Position numbers and translations under genes: made by a program. From contig NZ_JBHSHD010000003.1 of assembly GCF_042652785.1 (NCBI RefSeq), positions 124,001-188,000 on the forward strand: a DNA stretch of 64,000 nt. The letters are read 5' to 3'. The notes under the pieces were generated by a model that was not told the origin of the DNA, searched no databases, and was given only the letters and a program-made list of their open reading frames with translations. This document shows, piece after piece, positions 9,078-19,420 of the stretch. Within the stretch, counting starts at the first letter, position 1, and every line of letters starts with the position of its first letter. The DNA is from Dokdonella_A ginsengisoli. Lineage in GTDB: Bacteria > Pseudomonadota > Gammaproteobacteria > Xanthomonadales > Rhodanobacteraceae.

Positions 9078-9312
9078 GTTTCTCCTCCCGTAGAGCGGCG
9101 GCGCATTCTAGGCGCGGGGAGGATTCAGCCAATGTGAACTCCACGCCACCCTGCCGGCCGTCGCAGCCGCTTCCGCACGGCGCATCGACACGCACGGAGA
9201 ACGCGCCCCGGGACACGCGCCGCAGCAAAAGGAGTGCACAGACCACCCGAAGCCGGCCACGATCGCGGTAGGCTTGCACCCCCTCTCAAACCTTGCGCGA
9301 CCGGAGAAAAGA

Positions 9313-9579
9313 ATGGCTGGAGAACAGGAGTGGCGGATCTACGAGATTCAGAACATGGGCGAGCGGATCGTGGTGCAGGCCTTGCTCAGGGCACTGCTTT
9401 CCAGCCACCCCAACCCGGCCGCGCTCCACGCCGCGTGGGCCGAGTCGACAGCCAGGATGTGGCAGGACTACCCGTCCCTGCTCGGGGACATCCCGGCCAA
9501 CGAGCGAGACCTGCTCGTCCAGTCGATGCAGCGCGCCGTGGGCGGCTACGAGCCCCACCTGCCGCCGATTGCGCCTTGA
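9313..9579 (+). CDS. Small hypothetical protein
   Basis: An 88-residue, mostly helical soluble protein without signal peptide or known domain. The start is set by GGAG seven bases before the ATG at 9313; an upstream in-frame ATG lacks a ribosome site. It reads IYEIQNMGERIVVQALLRAL and then an Ala/Trp-rich helix. It stands alone between a lipoprotein and a Sel1-like gene and ends at a large hairpin. Confidence 0.65.
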   Translation: MAGEQEWRIYEIQNMGERIVVQALLRALLSSHPNPAALHAAWAESTARMWQDYPSLLGDIPANERDLLVQSMQRAVGGYEPHLPPIAP

Positions 9580-9603
9580 GAACGGAGGATTCGGTGCATC
9601 GCC

Positions 9604-9639
9604 CTGCCGTTCCAGGCGCCCTCGCGCCCGGAACGGCAG
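9604..9639. other. Large hairpin between convergent genes
   Basis: CTGCCGTTCC pairs perfectly with GGAACGGCAG, and inside them GGCGC pairs with GCGCC. There is no U-run on either side. Its place between two convergent genes suggests a bidirectional transcription end or mRNA-stabilising hairpin. Confidence 0.6.
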
Positions 9640-9694
9640 GTTCCGCCGGGCTCGCGCGAACGGCGCGGGCCCGGCGAACGCCCGACGGATTCGC

Positions 9695-10444
9695 TCAGTT
9701 CATCTTGCCCACGCCCTGCGGCGCGCCGACGATGACGATTCCGTCGCCCAGCTGCTGCCACTGCGTGTCCTGCCACTTCCAGTACGCCTGCGGCTCCCAG
9801 TACTCCGCGGCGTAATACTTCGAGCCGTCGATGAAGTTGCTGAAGGTGCCGAGCGCCTCCACCTTCCTTCCCTCGAACTGCGGCTGCTGCTTGGGCACGT
9901 GGATCTGGCTCGGCAGCGACAGCGTGCCCACGCGGCCGAGACGGCTGCCGGTGGCCTGGTTGCGTCCACGCAGGAGTTCGCGCTCGAGCCTCGGCTTGGA
10001 GACGTCGTCGGCGTACTCGGCGTAGACCTTCTGGCCGATCTCGACGGCACGCGCGCGCTCGGCCTCACCCATCTGCGACCAGTAGCGCTCGCGCAGCACG
10101 ATCAGCGAGGGATACTTGCGCTCCGCGGCCAGGTCCATCCAGGCATAGGCCAGCGGCCGATCCTGCGTCACGCCCTCGCCCTTCCACAACATCTCGGCGA
10201 CCATCGCCTGCGAAGTCTTGTCGGCGTAGCGCGACGCATCGCGGAAGTATCCATAGGCATCGCCGAAGCGCTGGCGCTCGTAAGCCTCCATGCCGGACCG
10301 GCGGTAGCGCAGATCGGGATGGGCGCGAATGAAGGACTCGTTGTTGACGATCTTCGGATCGTCGCTGGGCACTCCGCTCGCCGCATTCGCCATTCCCATG
10401 GCGAATGAAATACCGAACAGCAAGGCAAAAGGAATCGCTTTCAT
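9695..10444 (-). CDS. Exported Sel1/TPR-like repeat protein
   Basis: A 249-residue exported protein. The ATG at 10444 is preceded by GAGGAGG and opens a signal peptide (MKAIPFALLFGISFAMGMAN). The middle (about residues 45-120) has the Sel1-like pattern AYGYFRDASRYADKTSQAM...WKGEGVTQDRPLAYAWMDLA, a helical repeat used for protein contacts. The rest carries no known domain but ends in an aromatic-rich stretch (YYAAEYWEPQAYWKWQDTQW). Likely periplasmic with a scaffolding role; partner unknown. Confidence 0.8.
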   Translation of the reverse strand: MKAIPFALLFGISFAMGMANAASGVPSDDPKIVNNESFIRAHPDLRYRRSGMEAYERQRFGDAYGYFRDASRYADKTSQAMVAEMLWKGEGVTQDRPLAYAWMDLAAERKYPSLIVLRERYWSQMGEAERARAVEIGQKVYAEYADDVSKPRLERELLRGRNQATGSRLGRVGTLSLPSQIHVPKQQPQFEGRKVEALGTFSNFIDGSKYYAAEYWEPQAYWKWQDTQWQQLGDGIVIVGAPQGVGKMN

Positions 10445-10764
10445 GACCGCCTCCTCGTGACGAGGCCGCACAGGGCCCCTGGGAAACGCCGTGGGGTCGG
10501 GGCCGGTTCGTCGCGAGGGCCGATGGCGCGCAGCGGGTGCCATCGGCGAAGGCCACGCGCCATGTCGACCGCGGCGCAGCGATCCTAGCAAGCCTCTGCG
10601 CATAAATCACGAACTTATTCGTACTTAAGACATTCTTCATCTTCCGCCGCGCGGCGGGCGGCTCCGCACCTCTGCCGGCCTGCGCCTTGGCAGTTTTCCG
10701 CACCGGACGACGTAACCCCCTCTGCCGCCGCCGCTCCGGCGACGGTGTTCACCGAGGAATCGCC

Positions 10765-11013
10765 ATGCCGACCCAGAATGCCGCCCGCGACGTGATGACC
10801 GCCGTCGCCGTGCTCGAACGCGCCAAGGCGGCGTGCGCGCACCTGTGCAAGCCCGGCCAGATGCGCCGCCACGACGATCTGCTGCAGCGTGCGCAGCTGA
10901 TGCATGCGGTGATCCGCTCGCGCGCGCAGTTCAAGGCGCTGCATGAACGCAGCCTCGAGCTGCAGGCCGCGCTGGAGCGCTTCAAGGCGCGCCGCGCCGC
11001 ATTGCGGTCCTGA
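10765..11013 (+). CDS. Small helical hypothetical protein
   Basis: An 82-residue basic, almost wholly helical protein (Ala, Arg, Leu, Gln) with no signal or domain I know. GAGGAA lies six bases upstream of the ATG at 10765. The C-terminal half (SLELQAALERFKARRAALRS) could be coiled coil. It stands alone. Confidence 0.6.
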   Translation: MPTQNAARDVMTAVAVLERAKAACAHLCKPGQMRRHDDLLQRAQLMHAVIRSRAQFKALHERSLELQAALERFKARRAALRS

Positions 11014-11291
11014 CGCACGCGGCACCGGCGATTGAAAATTTTCGTGTCTCCCCCGCTGCGCCGTCGGCGCTCCCGTTTCCCGCAGCGCTCGTTGCCCGGC
11101 TCGCCCGTCGTCGCCGTGCGCCGCCATTCGCCGTGTCGCAGCGGCTGCCATACCCGCCCGCGCGCGGCGGACATCGGCGGCCCGGCGGCGGGATCGCGAG
11201 CGATGCACCTATGGATGACCCTAATGGACGGTCCTCCGACCGCCTGCCAAGGTCGAGTCTCCACGCTCACCCCTGACTGGAGACATGCATC

Positions 11292-12182
11292 ATGGAATGG
11301 ACACGAACCGCATGCGGATTCGGCGAACCTCTCGCACGCCGATTGCCGCGGACGATCCGGGGCTTCGCCCTCGCCGCACTGACCAGCCTCGCCACCGCCC
11401 TGCCGGCCACGGCGTCCGCCGCACCGCAGGTGCCGGCGGGCAGCGTCGTGAACGGCTACGCCATCGTGACGAGAAACGAGACCAGCACGCTCGTCTCGCT
11501 CGATTTCAACGCTCCCGGCAGCGTGACGCCGATCGGACCATCGCCGAACGGAGCCACGATCTGGGGCACCGGCTTCCTCGGCGGCAAGCTGTACGCGCTG
11601 GGCGACAGCGGCTTCTACACGATCGACGTCGCGACCGGCGCGCTGGCGCGGATTTCCGACGCGCCCAGCCCGACCGACGACATCTGGGGCATGACCGTCG
11701 ATCCGACCACGCAGACGCTGTACTGGATCGGAGGCGATTTCGGCGAACAATTGTCGACCATCGACCCGGCGACGGGCGCGACGACGTTCGTGGCCGCGGT
11801 TTCCGGACTCGCCACCCCCATCAACATCACCGCGATCGCCGTCGACGCGGACGGACAGCTCTACGGGATCGAGCAGCAGAACGACAACCTGGTCAGGATC
11901 GACAAGGTCACCGGCGCCTCCTCGGTGGTCGGCCCGCTCGGCGTCAACGCGCTGTTCACCTCGGGGCTGGCGTTCGATCCATCGAGCGGAACGCTGTACT
12001 TCTCCAATCTCGAATTCGCCGGCAACGGCGTGTACCGGGTCGACAAGACCACCGGCCAGGCGACCCTGATCGACGTGCCGCACGTGGACCAGGACGAAGT
12101 CGACCTCGTCGGCCTGGCCATTCCCGCCACCTGCCGCACCGGCGACACGATCTTCTGCAACGGCTTCGAAGCCGGCCCCTGA
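11292..12182 (+). CDS. Secreted beta-propeller protein with C-terminal IFCNGFE tag
   Basis: A 296-residue exported protein. A long twin-segment leader ends near ATASAAPQ (about residue 44). The body has repeating short strands with GxLYAL, QTLYWI, GQLYGI and GTLYFS cores, each about 45 residues apart, the spacing of a six- or seven-blade propeller as in DUF4394/NHL-type proteins. The last 15 residues, CRTGDTIFCNGFEAGP, form a short tag following a Cys. A matching ending (DTIFADRFGG) is found in the propeller protein at 26660-28180, so the tag is likely a sorting or anchoring signal. About 280 bases without a gene precede it. Ligand unknown. Confidence 0.75.
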   Translation: MEWTRTACGFGEPLARRLPRTIRGFALAALTSLATALPATASAAPQVPAGSVVNGYAIVTRNETSTLVSLDFNAPGSVTPIGPSPNGATIWGTGFLGGKLYALGDSGFYTIDVATGALARISDAPSPTDDIWGMTVDPTTQTLYWIGGDFGEQLSTIDPATGATTFVAAVSGLATPINITAIAVDADGQLYGIEQQNDNLVRIDKVTGASSVVGPLGVNALFTSGLAFDPSSGTLYFSNLEFAGNGVYRVDKTTGQATLIDVPHVDQDEVDLVGLAIPATCRTGDTIFCNGFEAGP

Positions 12183-12278
12183 ACGATCCCGGCACACGGA
12201 CGTGCCGTCTCCCGCGCGCCGCGGCGCGCCCCTGCGGGCCCGCTTTGGCGCACCGGCAGCTCGGTGTATCGTCGGGGC

Positions 12279-13369
12279 ATGAAACCCACCCGCCTTTTGC
12301 ACGAAATCGGCCAGAGCCTCTGGCTCGACAACATCACCCGCGAGATGCTCGACGACGGCACGCTGCAGCGCTACATCACCGAACTCTCGGTTACCGGCCT
12401 GACCTCCAACCCGACGATCTTCGACGAGGCGATCGCCCGCACCGCCGCCTACGACGCCGGAATCGCGCAGAAGGCCCGCGCCGGCCTCGCCGGCGAAGCG
12501 CTGTTCACCGAGCTGGCGCTGGAGGACCTGCGCCGCGCCGCGGATCAGTTCCGTCCGATCTTCGAGGCCAGCCGCGGCGAGGACGGCTGGGTCTCGATGG
12601 AGGTCTCGCCGCTGCTCGCCGACGATGCCGCCGGCACGGTCGAGGCGGCGAAGGCGATCCACGCCCAGGCCGCGCGTCCGAACCTGTTCGTGAAGATCCC
12701 GGGCACCGCGGCCGGCATCGCCGCGATCGAGGAAACCATCTACGCCGGCGTGCCGGTCAACGTGACCCTGCTGTTCTCCCGCGAACACTACCTCGCGGCC
12801 GCCGAGGCCTACCTGCGCGGCATCGAACGGCGCGTCGCCGCCGGGCTCGATCCGCAGGTGCGCTCGGTCGCCTCCGTGTTCGTCAGCCGCTGGGACCGCG
12901 CCGTGGCGGACGGGGTGCCGGCCGCGCTGCACAACCGGCTCGGCATCGCGATCGGACGGCGCACCTACGTGGCGTACCGCGAACTGCACGCGAGCGCGCG
13001 CTGGGCCGCGCTCGCCGCCGCCGGCGCGCGCCAGCAGCGCCTGCTGTGGGCCAGCACCGGCGTGAAGGATCCGAACGCGCGCGCCACGCTCTACGTCGAG
13101 GCCTTCGCCGCGCCGGACACGATCGACACGATGCCCGAGAAGACGCTGCACGCGCTCACCGAGCACGGCGAGATCAAGGGCGCGATGCCGGCCGACGGCG
13201 GCGACGCGGACGCGGTGCTCGCCGAGTTCGCGCAGGCCGGCGTCGACGTGGAGGCGCTCGCGGCGCGCCTGCAGGGCGAAGGCGCGCAGGCGTTCGTGAA
13301 GTCCTGGCGCCAGCTGATGCAGCGCATCGCCGACAAGAGCGCCGACCTCGGACCGCAGCGGGCCGCCTG

Positions 13370-13370
<1 letters not shown>
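12279..13370 (+). CDS. tal: Transaldolase
   Basis: A 363-residue transaldolase, cytoplasmic, which moves a dihydroxyacetone unit between sugar phosphates in the non-oxidative pentose phosphate pathway. The N-terminal signature TGLTSNPTIF is at about 39-48 and the Schiff-base Lys lies in NLFVKIPGT at 139, followed by GVPVNVTLLFS. Length matches the longer bacterial subfamily (about 360-370). The start at 12279 removes five upstream residues of a longer frame. The stop TGA shares its last base with the ATG of pgi, so the two are translationally coupled. Confidence 0.95.
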
Positions 13371-15021
<1,651 letters not shown>

Positions 15022-15025
<4 letters not shown>

Positions 15026-16674
15026 GCGCCGCAATCTCGCCGCTCGCCGGACACCCGGCCACCGAAGCGCCGCGGGTCGACGTCGCCGCGCTGGTCGACG
15101 CGTACTACGCCCTGAAGCCCGATCCGGCGACGGCCGCGCAGCGCGTCGCGTTCGGCACCTCCGGCCATCGCGGCAGTTCGCTCGAGGCCAGCTTCAACGA
15201 GAGCCACGTGCTCGCCATCACCCAGGCGATCTGCGAATCGCGCCGCGCACGCGGCGTCGATGGGCCGCTGTTCATCGGCATCGACACCCATGCGCTGTCG
15301 GCGCCGGCGTTCGAGTCCGCGCTCGAGGTGCTGGCCGCGAACGGCGTCGAGACGAGGATTTCCCTGGACGGCGAGTACGTGCCGACACCGGCCGTGTCGC
15401 AGGCGATCCTGGCGTACAACCGCGGCCGCGAAGGCGGCCTTTCCGACGGCATCGTCGTCACGCCCTCGCACAATCCGCCCGGCGACGGCGGCTTCAAGTA
15501 CAACCCGCCCAACGGCGGCCCGGCCGACACGCACCTGACCTCGGCGATCGAGGCGCGCGCGAACGCGCTGATCGCCGGCGGCCTGCGCGAAGTGCGCCGC
15601 CTGCCGTTCGCGCAGGCGCGCAAGGCCGCGACGACGCACGAATACGACTTCCTCGGCCGCTACGTCGACGGCCTCGCCGAGGTGATCGACTTCGAAGCGA
15701 TCCGCGCCGCCGCGCCGAGGCTCGCCGTCGACCCGCTCGGCGGTGCCGGCGTGCGCTACTGGGCGCGCATCGCCGAGCGCCATCACATCGCCCTGGACGT
15801 GCTGAACGAGTGCGTCGACCCGGCCTTCGCCTTCATGACGCTGGACTGGGACGGCCGCATCCGCATGGATCCGTCGTCCAAGTACGCAATGCGCGGCCTG
15901 ATCGACCTGAAGGACCGCTACGACGTCGCCTTCGCCTGCGATACCGACCACGACCGCCACGGCGTCGTCGCGCGCAGCGTCGGGCTGATGCCGGCCAACC
16001 ACTACCTCACCGTGATGGCGGACTACCTGCTGCGGCACCGCCCGCAGTGGCGCGCCGACGCCGGCATCGGCAAGACCGCGGTCAGCAGCGCGCTCATCGA
16101 CCGCGTCGCCACGCGCCTCGGACGGCGGCTGTACGAGACGCCGGTCGGCTTCAAGTGGTTCGTCGACGGGCTCGCCGACGGCTCGCTCGGCTTCGGCTGC
16201 GAGGAAAGCGCCGGCGCGTCCTTCCTGTGCCGCGACGGCCGCGCCTGGAGTACCGACAAGGACGGCATCGCCGCCGCCCTGCTGTCGGCCGAGATCACTG
16301 CGCGCAGCGGCCACGACCCGGGCGAGTGCTACGCACGGATCACCGCGGAACTGGGCGTCTCGCACGCGAGCCGCATCGACGCGCCGGCGACGCCGGAGCA
16401 GAAGAAGCGGCTGTCGAAGCTGTCGCCGGCCGAAGTTCGCTCCGATTCGCTGGCCGGCGAGAAGATCGAAGCGGTGCTCGACCGCGCACCGGGCAACGGT
16501 GCGGCGATCGGCGGCATCAAGGTCGTCGCGCCGAACGGCTGGTTCGCGGCGCGTCCGTCCGGCACCGAGAACATCTACAAGATCTACGCCGAGAGTTTCC
16601 GCGACGAGGCGCACCTGGGCGAACTGCTGCGCGAGGCGCAGGGGATGGTCGACGAAGCGCTGACGAGTTCTTGA
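15022..16674 (+). CDS. pgm: Phosphoglucomutase (alpha-D-glucose phosphate-specific)
   Basis: A 550-residue phosphohexomutase interconverting glucose-1-phosphate and glucose-6-phosphate. The phosphate-carrying Ser is in TPSHNPP (Ser 149), the metal loop is DTDHDRHG (Asp 307, 309, 311), the sugar loop is GCEESAGASF and the phosphate-binding C-terminal loop is RPSGTENIYKIYAE. The N-terminal RVAFGTSGHRG also fits. The GTG start overlaps the pgi stop in a GTGA. It links the operon to glycogen, trehalose or surface-sugar synthesis. A palindromic repeat follows about 55 bases downstream. Confidence 0.96.
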
Positions 16675-16728
16675 GGAATCGCGTGCCCGTGATCGCGGCA
16701 TGACCTTGCGGGAGTCCAGGAGAGATTT

Positions 16729-16797
16729 TCTCGCAGAGACGCAGAGACGCGGAGAGAAAGAACTTCTTTTCTTCGCGTCTCTGCGCCTCTGCGAGAG
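16729..16797. repeat. Palindromic intergenic repeat, copy 1 (GCAGAGACGC family)
   Basis: Near-perfect inverted repeat: the left arm opens TCTCGCAGAGACGCAGAGAC and the right arm closes GCGTCTCTGCGCCTCTGCGA, with a short A/T-rich centre. Related copies lie at 39337-39402 and 60783-60858, all outside genes. Confidence 0.85.
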
Positions 16798-16852
16798 ATT
16801 GCTTTGCGGGACTCGCCAAGATGTATGTCAGACCGCGGCGGCATCCCAATCG

Positions 16853-16872
16853 ATGCCCGCGTTCGCGGGCAT
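16853..16872. repeat. REP-like perfect hairpin
   Basis: ATGCCCGCG-TT-CGCGGGCAT, a perfect nine-pair stem of the kind found in short dispersed REP elements. It lies between the convergent pgm and VOC genes and may also help end transcription. Confidence 0.6.
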
Positions 16873-16911
16873 GACCTCGAGTGCTCGCGGGCGCCCTCCC
16901 GGAAGGCGTCC

Positions 16912-17334
16912 TCACCCCGCCGGCATCGGCTTGGCGTGATTGATCATCCACGGCACGCCGAAGCGGTCGACGGTGATGCCGTAGCGGTGCGCCCAGAAGG
17001 TTTCCTGCATCGGCATCTCCACTTCGCCGCCGGCCGACAGCGCGGCGAAGATGCGCTCGGCGTCCGCCGAGCTGTCGGCGTCGAACACGACGTAGGCACA
17101 GCGGATCCGGTGGTACGGGTACTGCGGCGTGCTGTCGGTGGCCATCAGCGCGTCGCCGCCGATCTCCAGGCGCGCGTGCATGATCTTGCCGCGATCGGCT
17201 TCGGCCATGTCCTCGCAGCCGGGCGTTTCGCCGTAGGTCATCATCGCGACGATGCGGCCGCCGAGCAGGCCGGCGTAGAACTCGAAAGCCTCGCGCGTGT
17301 TGCCGTCGAAATTGAGATAGGTCGTGAGCTTCAT
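16912..17334 (-). CDS. VOC-family (PhnB-like) protein
   Basis: A 140-residue small protein of the glyoxalase/VOC superfamily, PhnB-like branch. It opens MKLTTYLNFDGNTREAFEFY, has GGRIVAMMTYGETPG, LMATDSTP and ends DRFGVPWMINHAKP, all standard for this group. Such proteins are predicted metal-dependent or antibiotic-binding homologues but rarely have a tested reaction. AGGACA lies before the ATG at 17334. Same strand and 26 bases from the YCII-type gene, a pairing common in bacteria, often with an ECF sigma factor that is absent here. Confidence 0.88.
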   Translation of the reverse strand: MKLTTYLNFDGNTREAFEFYAGLLGGRIVAMMTYGETPGCEDMAEADRGKIMHARLEIGGDALMATDSTPQYPYHRIRCAYVVFDADSSADAERIFAALSAGGEVEMPMQETFWAHRYGITVDRFGVPWMINHAKPMPAG

Positions 17335-17360
17335 CGGATTGTCCTGTGCGTCGGTTCGGG

Positions 17361-17780
17361 TCAGCGCGCGGCAATCTGTTCGCGCAGGCGCTCTTCCTGC
17401 TCGCGCAGCTCGGGCGTGAACTCGGCGCCGAAGTCCTCGGCCTCGAACACCTGGCGGATCTCGATCACGTCGCCCGGCTCGAACGGCGCGCGCTTGATCC
17501 ACTCGATCGCTTCTTCGCGCGAGCGCACCTGCCACAGCCAGAAGCCGGCAATGAGTTCCTTGGTCTCGGCGAACGGGCCGTCGACGACGGTGCGCTTGCC
17601 GTCCGCGCCGAAGCCGACGCGCACGCCCTTCGAGCTCGGGTGCAGCCCCTCGCCGGCCAGCATCACGCCGGCCTTGACCAGTTCCTCGTTGTACTTGCCC
17701 ATCGCAGCCAGCATCTGCTCGCTCGGCATCACGCCGGCTTCGGTATCCTGGTTCGCCTTCACGATCACCATGAATCGCAT
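17361..17780 (-). CDS. YCII/DGPF-domain protein
   Basis: A 139-residue protein of the YCII (DGPF) family. It has MRFMVIVKANQDTEAG at the start, the signature VVDGPFAETKELIAGFWLWQ in the middle and a charged C-terminal helix. A strong GAGGAGAGG precedes the ATG at 17780, which sets the start well inside a much longer open frame. Family members resemble ferredoxin-fold enzymes; reaction unknown. Probably co-transcribed with the VOC gene downstream. Confidence 0.9.
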   Translation of the reverse strand: MRFMVIVKANQDTEAGVMPSEQMLAAMGKYNEELVKAGVMLAGEGLHPSSKGVRVGFGADGKRTVVDGPFAETKELIAGFWLWQVRSREEAIEWIKRAPFEPGDVIEIRQVFEAEDFGAEFTPELREQEERLREQIAAR

Positions 17781-17981
17781 GTCGCCTCTCCTCGGGTGTG
17801 AGCGGGTCACGGCGGTCCCGTTTCCTGCGCTCTTGCAGGGACGACGAGCGGACGGCGGCGGAATCGACACGCCCGGCGAAAAATTTTCCCGCTCGCGCGA
17901 AGCCGCATCTGGCGCGACGCAGCGCGACGCCGCCCGCCGCGCTGGAGTAGGCTTTTGGGCGGTCCCTCCGAGAATCGACGC

Positions 17982-18275
17982 ATGGCGAAGATCGTGCTCG
18001 CTCCCGCATTGGCGCGCTGGCTGCAGGAACCGGCCGGCGCGCAAGGCACGGAGACGACGACCGTCGCGCAGGCCGCGCACCTCGATGCGGCGCTGGAGGA
18101 ATTGTTCGCGCGATACCCGCGCCTGCGCAGCTACGTGCTCGACGAGCACGGCGCGGTGCGCCACCACGTCGCGATCTTCGTCGACGGCACCGCGATCGGC
18201 GACAAGCGGCGCCTGCATCAACCGCTCGCGGTGGACTCGGAGGTCTACGTCATGCAAGCGCTTTCCGGAGGCTGA
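17982..18275 (+). CDS. MoaD/ThiS-like ubiquitin-fold protein with C-terminal Gly-Gly
   Basis: A 97-residue beta-grasp protein. It has IVLAPALARWLQ, a helix DAALEELFARYPRLRSYVLD, IFVDG and a final YVMQALSGG. Ending in Gly-Gly is the hallmark of MoaD, ThiS and other sulfur-carrier or conjugating proteins, whose tail is adenylated. No MoaE, ThiG or E1-like gene is adjacent. Instead it sits one base before the BNR-repeat gene, a pairing I have seen repeatedly in annotated genomes. Function of the pair is unknown. Confidence 0.8.
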   Translation: MAKIVLAPALARWLQEPAGAQGTETTTVAQAAHLDAALEELFARYPRLRSYVLDEHGAVRHHVAIFVDGTAIGDKRRLHQPLAVDSEVYVMQALSGG

Positions 18276-18276
18276 G

Positions 18277-19386
18277 ATGTCCGACCGCCTGCTGGTTTCC
18301 ACGCGCAAGGGCCTGTTCGTGTTCGCTGCCAAGAGCGACGCCTGGGAGATCGAACGCCACGCCTTCCTCGGCGAGAACGTCACGCTCGCGCTCGCCGACG
18401 CGCGCGACGGCCACTGGTACGCCGTGCTCAACCTCGGCCACTTCGGCGTCAAGCTGCATCGCTCGGCGGACCTCGGCCGCAACTGGACCGAGATCGCCGT
18501 GCCGGCCTACGCCGAAGGCGACACCTGCGCCACCGGCGACGGCAAGCCGCCGGCGCCGGCGAAGCTGCAGCTGCTGTGGTCGCTGGCCTGCGGCGGCGCC
18601 GGCGAACCGGGGCGGCTGTGGGCCGGCACGATCCCGGGCGGCCTGTTCCGCTCCGACGACCGCGGCGACAGCTGGCAGCTCGTGCGCGCGCTGTGGGACC
18701 GCCCGGAACGCTCGCAGTGGTTCGGCGGCGGCTACGACGCGCCGGGCATCCATTCCATCTGCGTCGATCCGCGCGACGCGCGCGTGCTGCGCGTGGCGAT
18801 CTCCTGCGGCGGCGTCTGGCATAGCGCCGATTCGGGCGCGAGCTGGAACGTGACCACCCGCGGCATGTTCGCCGCCTACATGCCGCCGGAGCGGCGCGAG
18901 GATCCGGCGATCCAGGATCCGCATCGCCTGGTGCAGTGCGCGCACGCGCCGGACCACCTGTGGGTGCAGCACCACAACGGCGTCTTCCGCAGCGTCGACG
19001 GCGGGCGGCAGTGGCACGAGGTCGCCGACGTGCCGCCGTCGGTGTTCGGCTTCGCCGTCGCCGTGCATCCGCGCGATCCAGCCACCGCCTGGTTCGTGCC
19101 CGCGCTCAAGGACGAGTGCCGCGTGCCGGTCGACGGCCGTCTCGTCGTCGCGCGCACGCGCGACGGCGGCGCCAGCTTCGAGCTGCTGCGCGACGGCCTG
19201 CCGTCGCACGCCTACGACCTGGTCTATCGACACGGGTTGGCGGTCGACGACTCCGGCGACCGCCTGGCCTTCGGCTCCACCACCGGCGGGCTGTGGACCA
19301 GCCCGGACCAGGGCGAACGCTGGCGGGCGAGCCAGACGCGCCTGCCGCCGGTGCACGCCGTCGCGTTCGCGCGGGCGGCCGCTTGA
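18277..19386 (+). CDS. BNR/WD40-like repeat protein (sialidase-fold)
   Basis: A 369-residue cytoplasmic-looking beta-propeller without signal peptide. Asp-box-like motifs recur: SADLGRNWTEI, SDDRGDSWQLV, SADSGASWNVT, SVDGGRQWHEV, TRDGGASFELL and SPDQGERWRAS, six blades in all. This is the sialidase/BNR fold, but the catalytic Arg triad and Tyr-Glu pair of sialidases cannot be assigned, so an exo-sialidase role is not claimed. GGAG lies 5' of the ATG. Coupled to the MoaD-like gene (stop and start one base apart), so the two products likely act together. Confidence 0.85.
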   Translation: MSDRLLVSTRKGLFVFAAKSDAWEIERHAFLGENVTLALADARDGHWYAVLNLGHFGVKLHRSADLGRNWTEIAVPAYAEGDTCATGDGKPPAPAKLQLLWSLACGGAGEPGRLWAGTIPGGLFRSDDRGDSWQLVRALWDRPERSQWFGGGYDAPGIHSICVDPRDARVLRVAISCGGVWHSADSGASWNVTTRGMFAAYMPPERREDPAIQDPHRLVQCAHAPDHLWVQHHNGVFRSVDGGRQWHEVADVPPSVFGFAVAVHPRDPATAWFVPALKDECRVPVDGRLVVARTRDGGASFELLRDGLPSHAYDLVYRHGLAVDDSGDRLAFGSTTGGLWTSPDQGERWRASQTRLPPVHAVAFARAAA

Positions 19387-19420
19387 TGCCGCCGCGATCG
19401 GCCGCATCCGTGATTGGGTC

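Noticed and set aside
18277..19386. Sialidase function for the BNR-repeat protein
   Set aside because: Asp boxes are present but the catalytic Arg triad and Tyr/Glu pair cannot be identified, and there is no signal peptide.
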